Source of the DNA: SABY01 sp964593705
GTDB taxonomy: Bacteria > Bacteroidota > Bacteroidia > Bacteroidales > 4484-276
Assembly: GCA_964593705.1 (NCBI GenBank)
Contig: CAZQIV010000127.1
Location: 1-19,575 of the forward strand
Reading direction: 5' to 3'
DNA: 19,575 nucleotides
In this document: piece after piece, positions 7,612-14,362 of the stretch
Layout of the letters: each line of letters opens with the position of its first letter
How positions within the stretch are numbered: the stretch's first letter is position 1
Notes under the pieces: generated by a model
The model's input: only the letters and a program-made list of their open reading frames with translations
Told to the model about the DNA's origin: nothing
Database searches by the model: none
Made by a program: the position numbers and the translations under genes

Positions 7612-9390
7612 TTATGAAATGGTTATGGCATCAAATTTACATCTCGAGTAGCAATCGCCACACTTAATACATAAATCCTGATCTATCACGTGGGGTTGTT
7701 TACGTTCTCCGGTAATAGCATTAACCGGGCAATTTTTGGCACAAACGGTACAACCGGTGCATTTATCTTCGACAATGGTGTAGGTAAGGAGGTTTTTGCA
7801 CACTTTTGCCGGGCATTTCTTTTCGACAATATGGGCGGTGTACTCGTCCCTGAAATATTTAAGTGTGGTAAGCACAGGGTTAGGAGCTGTTTGCCCCAGT
7901 CCACAAAGCGAATTGTCCTTAATCTGATAGGCTAATTCTTCCAGGGTTTCAATATCACTCTCTTTTCCTTTGCCTTCGGTAATGCGTTCAAGAATTTCGA
8001 GCATACGCATGGTTCCAATCCGGCAGAAGGTACATTTGCCACAACTTTCGTTTTGGGTAAAGTTAAGGAAGAATTTGGCCAAATCCACCATGCAGGTGTC
8101 TTCGTCCAATACTACCATACCACCCGATCCCATAATGGCGCCGGTAGCATTTACCGAGTCATAATCCACGATGGTGTCGGCAAGGTACTCAGGAATACAT
8201 CCCCCGGAAGGGCCACCCAATTGTACTGCTTTAAATTTTTTTCCATCGGGAATACCGCCACCAAGTTTGAAAATAATATCCCGGATAGTAATTCCCATTG
8301 GAACTTCCACCAGGCCTGAATTGTTGATTTTCCCGGCAAGGGCAAAAACTTTGGTACCCTTACTTTTTGCAGTGCCGTACTTTGAATAAGCTTTGGGACC
8401 GTTGTTGATAATCCAGGGGATGTTAGCCCAGGTTTCAACATTGTTGATGTTTGTAGGTTTTTTCCACAAACCCGAAACAGCAGGAAATGGCGGGCGCTTG
8501 CGGGGCATTCCACGCTCGCCTTCAACAGAGGCGATAAGTGCGGTTTCTTCGCCACAAACAAAAGCCCCGGCCCCTTCTTTTACATAAATATCAAAACAGA
8601 AGCCCTCAATGCCCATGATGTGATCGCCAAGATAACCCTGGTCGCGGGCTTGCTCGATGGCAATGTTCAGTCGTTTGATGGCCAGCGGATACTCGGCACG
8701 GCAATAAATTATGCCACCTGTAGCGCCTATGGCATAAGCTCCAATCAACATTCCTTCGAGTACAGCGTGGGGGTCGCCTTCGAGTAAGGAGCGATCCATG
8801 AATGCCCCGGGGTCGCCTTCGTCGGCATTGCAGATGATATATTTTTCTTTTGAAACGCTGTTCTTGGCAAAACGCCATTTCATGCCTGTGGGAAAGCCTC
8901 CGCCTCCGCGACCACGCAATCCTGATTCCAGTATCATGTTGATTACCGCGTCCGGTTTTATTTCTTCGTCAGCAATTTTCTTAATGGCTTCATAACCCTG
9001 CTGGGCTTCATATTCCTCAATGGATTCAGGGTCGATGTATCCGCAATGTCGCAGGGCGATCTTTACCTGGCCGTCAAAAAAGCTGTGATCTTTAGTTTCG
9101 AACAGGTCGGTTTTTACCACGAGTTCCTTTATGGGTTCATGATTCACCACATGTTTTTCCAAAACCTCCACAACACGTTCTTCGTCAACATTGCCATAGA
9201 TGTACGAGCCGGTTTCATCGATGATCTCCACCAGGGGTTCACGGAAACACATTCCGATACAGCTTGTTTTTTTGAGTTCAAAGTCGAGGTTTTCAAACTC
9301 CTTTAGTTGCCTTATTTTTTCGTAGGTTTTGTTTGCTCCCGCAGCAATACCGCAACTGCCGAGCCCCACTATAACTTTGGTTTTTTTCAT
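7612..9390 (-). CDS. nuoF: NuoF/HydB-like NADH-binding FMN iron-sulfur subunit
   Basis: The 592 residues have the domain order of HydB/HndC-type soluble subunits. An N-terminal thioredoxin-like ferredoxin segment shows Cys13 (GSCGIAAGA) and Cys44/48 (CIGMC), three cysteines as in many relatives. The FMN/NADH core has GRGGGGFPTGMKW (160-172) and NADEGDPG (188-195), then EGAGAFVCGEETAL (about 272-285). The N3-type [4Fe-4S] cluster has Cys450, 453, 456 and 496. A C-terminal 2x[4Fe-4S] ferredoxin has Cys544, 547, 550, 554 and 574, 577, 580, 584. Every expected ligand is present, so it should exchange electrons between NAD(H) and iron-sulfur chains, in the cytoplasm (no signal peptide or membrane segment). 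It lies 41 bases after nuoE and 34 bases before the 1233-residue gene, so the three are very probably co-transcribed. NADH rather than NADPH is the family norm, not proven here. Confidence 0.95.
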   Translation of the reverse strand: MKKTKVIVGLGSCGIAAGANKTYEKIRQLKEFENLDFELKKTSCIGMCFREPLVEIIDETGSYIYGNVDEERVVEVLEKHVVNHEPIKELVVKTDLFETKDHSFFDGQVKIALRHCGYIDPESIEEYEAQQGYEAIKKIADEEIKPDAVINMILESGLRGRGGGGFPTGMKWRFAKNSVSKEKYIICNADEGDPGAFMDRSLLEGDPHAVLEGMLIGAYAIGATGGIIYCRAEYPLAIKRLNIAIEQARDQGYLGDHIMGIEGFCFDIYVKEGAGAFVCGEETALIASVEGERGMPRKRPPFPAVSGLWKKPTNINNVETWANIPWIINNGPKAYSKYGTAKSKGTKVFALAGKINNSGLVEVPMGITIRDIIFKLGGGIPDGKKFKAVQLGGPSGGCIPEYLADTIVDYDSVNATGAIMGSGGMVVLDEDTCMVDLAKFFLNFTQNESCGKCTFCRIGTMRMLEILERITEGKGKESDIETLEELAYQIKDNSLCGLGQTAPNPVLTTLKYFRDEYTAHIVEKKCPAKVCKNLLTYTIVEDKCTGCTVCAKNCPVNAITGERKQPHVIDQDLCIKCGDCYSRCKFDAITIS

Positions 9391-9431
9391 ATCTAAAGTT
9401 CCTTTTTTCGTAGTTGATAAAAAATAGCAGG

Positions 9432-9953
9432 CTACTGAGTTTTTTCGCTGATGCGGATATTTTTCACGATTTTCACAGCTTCAGCACCTGTTAGATTGCC
9501 ATAGGTGTTTTCGTTAATCGCCATAACCGGTGCCAGTGAACAGCATCCCAGGCAGGCCACCGATTCGAGGGTGAACATGCGATCTTCGGTGGTGCCGCCA
9601 TCTTCAACCTTCAGAGCCTCTTGTATTGATTCGGTAATCTTTGAAGCATTTTGAACATGGCAGGCAGTGCCGTGGCAAACTTTGATGACATGCTTACCCA
9701 CCGGTGCCAGCCTGAACTGGGCATAAAAGGTAGCTACGCCATACATGTCACTGAGCTCCAATCCGGTTTCTTTGGCCAGTTTTTCGAATGCCAAAGTAGG
9801 GATGTAGCCGTACATGGCTTGTGTTCCCTGAAGTAGCGGGATCATGTTCCCTTTTTTTCCGTTGTATTTCTTAATCAGGTCATCGATCAGCGAAAGATCG
9901 ACAGCATCCTGAAGTGTTTTTTCTGTTTGAACTTTTAATCTTGCAATGCGCAT
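9432..9953 (-). CDS. nuoE: NuoE/HydC-like [2Fe-2S] thioredoxin-fold subunit
   Basis: This 173-residue cytoplasmic protein has the usual NuoE/HydC length and fold. A helical N-terminal region contains the conserved MYGYIP and GVATFYAQF segments; the C-terminal thioredoxin-like domain binds [2Fe-2S] through Cys93, Cys98 (CHGTAC) and Cys134, Cys138 (CLGCC). In complex I and bifurcating hydrogenases it pairs with the NuoF-type flavin subunit, as its position directly upstream suggests. It is the first gene of the operon; the leader 9954-10100 is AT-rich and I could not fix a -7 box there with confidence. Start chosen at ATG 9953 (MRIARLKVQ), which gives the normal N-terminus. Confidence 0.95.
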   Translation of the reverse strand: MRIARLKVQTEKTLQDAVDLSLIDDLIKKYNGKKGNMIPLLQGTQAMYGYIPTLAFEKLAKETGLELSDMYGVATFYAQFRLAPVGKHVIKVCHGTACHVQNASKITESIQEALKVEDGGTTEDRMFTLESVACLGCCSLAPVMAINENTYGNLTGAEAVKIVKNIRISEKTQ

Positions 9954-10180
9954 GGTTTCCTATTTATTATGAAGGATGTAAAAGTAAATATACTTTCATA
10001 AGCTAAAGGATTGATTTTAAATTTATAAGCGATCTAAATTAAGATTAATGAAAACAAAAACCACTTTATTAAATCCTATGTTTTTTGCGCTCAATGAGTT
10101 GAGGGTTTTGTAGCTGAAAGCAGGGCAAAAAACTGGTGCTTATTTTATATTGATTCAAAATAAATATGGGGGTGGGGGAA

Positions 10181-10397
10181 TGGTAATTGGTAATTAGAAA
10201 TTAGAAATTAGATAATAGAAATTAGAAATTAGAAATTAGATAATAGAAATTAGAAATTAGAAATTGGTAATTAGAAATTGGTAATTAGAAATTAGTAATT
10301 AGTAATTGGATGATTAGTAATTAGTAATTGGATGATTGGTAATTAGAAATTAGTAATTGGATGATTAGTGATCGGATATTGGGTAATTGGGTAATTT
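10181..10397. repeat. Low-complexity AATTAGAAATTAG / AATTGGTAATTAG repeat tract
   Basis: About 215 bases consist of near-identical 7-8 base words (AATTAGA, AATTAGT, AATTGGT, GGATGATT) arranged irregularly. It lies in the gene-free interval 9954-10951 between the nuoE-type operon and the Roco gene. No reading frame is supported. It is probably slippage-generated intergenic DNA. Confidence 0.85.
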
Positions 10398-10502
10398 GGA
10401 TAATGATAAAAGAAAGGGATTCAAGCCCTGAAGGGGATGGAAACCCTGGATTGGGAGGAGGATTATTGTTATTTGAGGTGTTTGTAAAGTTATTAAACTC
10501 AG

Positions 10503-10863
10503 TATAGCCTGTTCCGACTCTTCGGAAAGTTTAGGTATTATAGTTAAAGTGTGTCGAAGATTATACTTTACAACTCAGTATGAGTTTATGTATTGTAGTG
10601 TCAATTAAGGAATTAACGTTGAACAACCCCGTACGTACGGGGTTGAGGAAAAAGCCCCAACCCCGTACGTACGGGGTTGTAAAGATCATTGGATAATCAG
10701 TTATAGCCTACAATACCTAAACCCGTACCGGGTTTTAGCCAGCATTTTCTATTTCTTAACCTGACGGCTATGCGTACGTACGGGGTTGTAAAGAACTTTG
10801 GAAAAACCGGATACAAGTTACAATACCTAAACCCCCCGAAGAATCGGGGCGGGCTGTACCGGG
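10503..10863. repeat. Cluster of about 60-80 bp dispersed repeats with GTACGTAC palindromes
   Basis: Two direct copies (10673-10732 and 10781-10863) share CGGGGTTGTAAAGA, then about 20 divergent bases, then TACAATACCTAAACC and an ending GTACCGGG. A third, inverted and more diverged copy spans about 10503-10575 (it reads TTTAGGTATTATAG and ACTTTACAAC on the plus strand). Two perfect 22-bp palindromes with core CCCCGTACGTACGGGG lie at 10624-10645 and 10658-10679, and a half-degenerate one at 10771-10788. There is no gene here. The segment 10864-10951 shows nothing I can name. Confidence 0.7.
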
Positions 10864-10951
10864 TAGTTCACATAATAGTTATAGGGCGGTGATTAGCAGA
10901 CGGAGCAAATTATTTATTGTAGAACATCATTGGGGGAAAGTGCTCCATCGG

Positions 10952-12838
10952 CTAAAACCACAGCCATTTAACAAATAAATCAAATAAATTTGGAAAGACT
11001 TTTGAAACTAGGGCAATAATACCTGATGTAACTGCTACACCTGAAGAAATAATAAACCACAATTGTTGAAACCATTTCTTTGTTGGTTTTATTTCTGGCT
11101 TTGGTTGCGGTGTTATTTTAGGTCTATTCAATAAATCAGAAACTGATACAGATTGATTTGAACCAGTTGAATTTTCCTGATCCAGATCAAAATGAATGTG
11201 TGTGCCACCGTGATAGGTTTCTGATTTTGAATCTGGTTTCCCTATAATATTTTCTTTCATTTGAATCCTTTCGTCAATTTGCTGTTTGCTGAAAACAACA
11301 TCCAAAATGGTTTGAATCGGAATATTTTCCCCACTTTTTTCGCACCTTGCATCATCAATATTTTTGGCCAACCAGTTTGTAAGTGTTCTAACATTATATA
11401 AATGTGCATCAGGGTTACTCATACATTCACTGCAATTGCATTGAATTTTTTCCTCGAAGATAATATTCGGATAACTTCGCTCATGAATTTTTCTTATGCC
11501 TAATAAGATGGTCTCTAATAAAAATTTTCGATCATCAGGAATACCACCAACCTCAATTTCAATAAACCGTTTTGTTGTTTCATTAAATGTTACCAATGCT
11601 TTTGCTTCCTTAACAGAAAACAAAGCTCCATTTTTCCATATTATTTCATCATCTACAAACTCGTTTAATCTTACAATAAGCCTGGCTAATAATCCATAAG
11701 GAAGGAACTCGTATTCCAGGCGATATTGAATTCTGTTTTCGTTACCCCATGTTGGATGTTTTCTTTCCGGTGGCAAAAGCAGGGGAACAATATATTTATT
11801 GTCATCAGCATCAAGTGGGTAACAAACATCAAATTTATCCCGTAAAAGCAGCCTGAACAACTTTGCCTTTTCTGTTTTACTATATTTTGTCCAATCTTTT
11901 TCGATCCATCTTTTTTTGAAAAGGCCACCATTATTAATGATTTTATCTTGTTTCAAAACTGAATAAACTGCTTCGAATACCCAATTTGGATTAATGAAAA
12001 TTATATCAGATAATAAATCATCATCCTGATAATATAGCACCAACCCAGTGATATGTAAATATCGCAGCAAATAAGTTTGATCTTCTTCTGATGTAATTTT
12101 GTGTTTAATACAGATATTCTGATATGTTTCCCAATTTATATAATTCTTGTTTTTAATAGAAATAATTTCTTTTCTTACTGCAGGCCATACCGATGGAATT
12201 TTATTTCCAATATGTTTAAGCTGAAGCAGTGTGTTTTTAACTTTTTCAATTAAAGCATTGATCCTCCCATCGGCACTATTTGCCAAATCAACATCAAAAC
12301 AGGAAAAATCTATGTCAGGGAAAAACTTCCGGTATGAGTATTCATCGAAGTTGGTTATTTTTTGACCTTTGTGTTCATTCTTTACAACAATTACTTTACT
12401 TTCAGCCCCTAACAGTCGAATGATGTTAAACCAATAGTTGAAGTGTGTGTTTTGTTTTCTGTTATCAGTAAGTAAAAGGTACAGCCCACCAGAGGTTAGG
12501 AAAAACTGGTGAAACATAAATTGAATATCCTGTCCTCCAAAATCCCAAAGGTTTGCATTAAAATATTTTGAATCATTAACCGGGAAACTCCATCCAAATT
12601 CTACCTCAACACCTATTGTTGAATCTTCCTCAGAAGACAGGGTGCAATCAGGCTGCATGAGTTTTTTCTTTAAGCTTGTTTTTCCGGCACCCGGTTCGCC
12701 AACAAAAAGGATTTTGGCTTCATAAAGTTCAGTTTCTCCGTGCTTAACTATTTGCTTAGCCCAATTCACTACAGCCTCATTTCCTTGCTTTACAATCTCG
12801 GGTGGCGGAGCAGAAAGCTTGTCATTTTCATTAACCAC
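10952..12838 (-). CDS. Roc-COR GTPase with C-terminal membrane segment (3' part of a split Roco gene)
   Basis: The 628-residue frame opens with PPPEIVKQG (11-19), the usual LRR-to-Roc junction, then a Roc GTPase domain: P-loop GEPGAGKTS (47-55), switch II DFGGQD (99-104) and a weak G4-like segment VVKNEHKG (about 151-158). A COR-type domain follows (about 220-470), a CNCSEC cysteine cluster as in many bacterial Roco proteins, then a low-complexity linker and a membrane helix (WFIISSGVAV... about 594-612). Roco proteins are dimeric GTP switches of mostly unknown bacterial role. The start used is GTG 12838; it lies in the same frame as the upstream LRR gene and is separated from its TAA only by two codons (Asp, Phe). 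It may be translated by reinitiation, or the pair may be one gene broken by a nonsense change. The region looks more AT-rich than the redox operons. Confidence 0.85.
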   Translation of the reverse strand: MVNENDKLSAPPPEIVKQGNEAVVNWAKQIVKHGETELYEAKILFVGEPGAGKTSLKKKLMQPDCTLSSEEDSTIGVEVEFGWSFPVNDSKYFNANLWDFGGQDIQFMFHQFFLTSGGLYLLLTDNRKQNTHFNYWFNIIRLLGAESKVIVVKNEHKGQKITNFDEYSYRKFFPDIDFSCFDVDLANSADGRINALIEKVKNTLLQLKHIGNKIPSVWPAVRKEIISIKNKNYINWETYQNICIKHKITSEEDQTYLLRYLHITGLVLYYQDDDLLSDIIFINPNWVFEAVYSVLKQDKIINNGGLFKKRWIEKDWTKYSKTEKAKLFRLLLRDKFDVCYPLDADDNKYIVPLLLPPERKHPTWGNENRIQYRLEYEFLPYGLLARLIVRLNEFVDDEIIWKNGALFSVKEAKALVTFNETTKRFIEIEVGGIPDDRKFLLETILLGIRKIHERSYPNIIFEEKIQCNCSECMSNPDAHLYNVRTLTNWLAKNIDDARCEKSGENIPIQTILDVVFSKQQIDERIQMKENIIGKPDSKSETYHGGTHIHFDLDQENSTGSNQSVSVSDLLNRPKITPQPKPEIKPTKKWFQQLWFIISSGVAVTSGIIALVSKVFPNLFDLFVKWLWF

Positions 12839-12844
12839 AAAATC

Positions 12845-13291
12845 TTAATCATCGTGGGTAAAGAAGCGGCTTAAATTGGTGAGGTTGGTAAGATTATTAT
12901 TTCTGAGAAACAGGTTTCCTAAACTTTTATACTCAAAAGGCATCTTCAACTGGGTAAGTTTATTTTCACTCAGATCAAGCAACTCCAGTTTTGGGCAATC
13001 GCCTTCAATGGTGATTTCTGTAATTTGGTTGGAATGCAGATAGATCATTTCCAGTTTTTCGCAGCCTGCTGGGATGATAATGCTTCTGATGCTGCACCGG
13101 CTTGCATCGAGGTAGCGTAAATTTGGTTGTGGGCTTTTGAAAAGGATTTTATCTAATTCCTTTTTATTGCTTAGGTCAATAAATTCAAGGTTGAGGATGC
13201 TTTCATCAAAGGTAAAAACACCATCAACGATTTTGGGTTGAAACCGTTCGAGGGTTTGCAGATCATCGAATGTGTAAAGCGGGTTTGGCAT
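12845..13291 (-). CDS. Leucine-rich-repeat N-terminal part of the split Roco protein
   Basis: The 148-residue product has about 30 leading residues, then four leucine-rich repeats (LRYLDASRCSI, LEMIYLHSNQI, LELLDLSENKL, LGNLFLRNNNL, from about residue 57 on) and ends FFTHDD-stop. In Roco proteins such repeats run straight into PPPEIV-QG and the Roc domain; that continuation exists in the same frame just past the TAA at 12845-12847. Read through, the product would be about 779 residues (LRR-Roc-COR-membrane helix), a normal bacterial Roco architecture. It is therefore annotated as a separate CDS with strong suspicion that it is the 5' part of one gene. No signal peptide. Start ATG 13291 gives MPNPLYTFDD. 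Confidence 0.75.
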   Translation of the reverse strand: MPNPLYTFDDLQTLERFQPKIVDGVFTFDESILNLEFIDLSNKKELDKILFKSPQPNLRYLDASRCSIRSIIIPAGCEKLEMIYLHSNQITEITIEGDCPKLELLDLSENKLTQLKMPFEYKSLGNLFLRNNNLTNLTNLSRFFTHDD

Positions 13292-13487
13292 ATCTTTAAA
13301 TATTTTGAAACTCTAAATTATTTGATGTTTTGGTACTATTCCTATTCAACTTGTGAAATTCATTTTAATTTGAAACAGCTTAATGTAAGCAACCTGGATT
13401 GTTCCGGCGGATGCCTGCTTTTTATACCCATAAAACCTTATTGTATTTTCCAACCTTAGTACAAAATTTTGCCCTGATGAAGCCTTT

Positions 13488-13541
13488 AACCTTATTACCT
13501 TATTCTGCCGTACATTGCCTTTAAAATAAGGTAATAAGGTT
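13488..13541. repeat. Perfect 17-bp inverted repeat upstream of the LRR gene
   Basis: Left arm AACCTTATTACCTTATT (13488-13504) and right arm AATAAGGTAATAAGGTT (13525-13541) are exactly complementary with a 20-base loop. It lies about 200 bases upstream of the LRR/Roco start. Related single words (AATAAGGTT) occur nearby at 13590 and 13643. It could be a regulatory stem or a small mobile repeat; nothing decides between these. Confidence 0.6.
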
Positions 13542-13689
13542 TGTTTTCTCATTAATCATTTGAGCTACTGAGGTAAAGTGTTTGAGAATAAGGTTATGTA
13601 ATCTCTGGGATGATGATTTTCTACGAAGGTTTGGGGAAAAAAAATAAGGTTTTCGTGGAGTAGCCCGGACTTAGGGATTTAAGATTGAA

Positions 13690-14031
13690 GATTTTTGATT
13701 TGAGATGTGGGGCATATCAAAGATCGGACATCATACTTCGGAAATCTGATATTTTTTTGATGTCAGAAATCATATTGCCTGCCCCGTTTTTTCGGGGTTA
13801 GATTTTTGATTTGCGATGTGGGACATTCAAAAGTTCGGGCATAGTACTTCGGAGCAGGCTATCTGATATTTTTTTTGATTTAAGATTTTAGATTTACGAT
13901 GTGGGGCATATCAAACATCGGACATCATACTTCGGAAATCTGATATTTTTTTGATGTCAGAAATCCGATACCCACCTTGCCAGCGAGGCAGGTCAGATTT
14001 TAGATTTACGATGTGGGGGCACACAAAAACA
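13690..14031. repeat. Four degenerate direct repeats (GATTT-ACGATGTGGGGCA type)
   Basis: Copies start at 13690, 13801, 13884 and 13996. The fullest copies (1 and 3) read GATTT.. GATTT..GATGTGGGGCATATCAAA, then ATCGGACATCATACTTCGGAAATCTGATATTTTTTTGATGTCAG. Copy 2 is diverged and copy 4 is cut off after about 25 bases by the class C hairpin at 14032. Short GC-rich inserts (CCTGCCCCGTTTTTTCGGGG; CCTTGCCAGCGAGGCAGG) separate the copies. The interval 13292-14362 holds no supportable gene. Confidence 0.7.
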
Positions 14032-14115
14032 AGTCGCCCAGTGAATTCTGCTTAAGCAATTCTTTCAAAACCCAGGGAAGTAGAATTAATGCTTGAAGTT
14101 ATTCACCGGGTGACT
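14032..14115. repeat. Single class C hairpin element related to the 2.9-3.8 kb array
   Basis: An 84-bp unit with left arm AGTCGCCCAGTGAAT (14032-14046) and right arm ATTCACCGGGTGACT (14101-14115). It has the same arm length, the same total length and the same arm ends (AGTC, TGAAT) as units about 10 kb away, but a third core sequence. Two arm positions do not pair by Watson-Crick (one G-T, one A-C). The loop shares TTAAGCAATT with class A loops (ATAAGCAATT). It stands alone, between the degenerate repeats and a short GC-rich inverted repeat. Confidence 0.85.
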
Positions 14116-14169
14116 CAATGCCTATAAAAAAGTTAATAGGTATTGAGTTAATCGTTATTTAGTTAATCG

Positions 14170-14213
14170 CCTGCCTCGCCGGCTCGGCTCGCTGGCGAAG
14201 CGGGCAAGGCAGG
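14170..14213. repeat. GC-rich inverted repeat
   Basis: CCTGCCT (14170-14176) pairs with AGGCAGG (14207-14213), with further pairing inside (CGCC / GGCG). It stands out from the AT-rich surroundings. Similar CCTGCC...GGCAGG words recur at 13779 and 13976, so it is probably a dispersed intergenic repeat rather than a terminator. Confidence 0.5.
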
Positions 14214-14304
14214 TTATAAAGTTAAATGTTAATGGGAAATTAATTTATGGGGCTTGCATATTAGATCAATTTTATTATTTACATTGAAACGGGTGGGCAA
14301 CAAA

Positions 14305-14349
14305 AACCCTGTCAGCCCCGAAAGCTTTCGGGGTAGCCCTGACAGGGTT
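14305..14349 (-). terminator. Long hairpin downstream of nfnB, probable terminator
   Basis: Outer arms AACCCTGTCA (14305-14314) and TGACAGGGTT (14340-14349) enclose a perfect 18-bp palindrome CCCCGAAAGCTTTCGGGG (14316-14333). On the minus strand it begins 13 bases past the nfnB stop and is followed by TTTTTG, a modest T-run. Position and shape suit termination of the nfn operon; the internal palindrome is also seen as a mobile-repeat word in such genomes. Confidence 0.6.
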
Positions 14350-14362
14350 ATACGTATTTACT

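Noticed and set aside
13346..13552. 68-residue minus-strand open frame upstream of the LRR gene
   Set aside because: It overlaps the 17-bp inverted repeat, has no recognisable motif and no supporting context.
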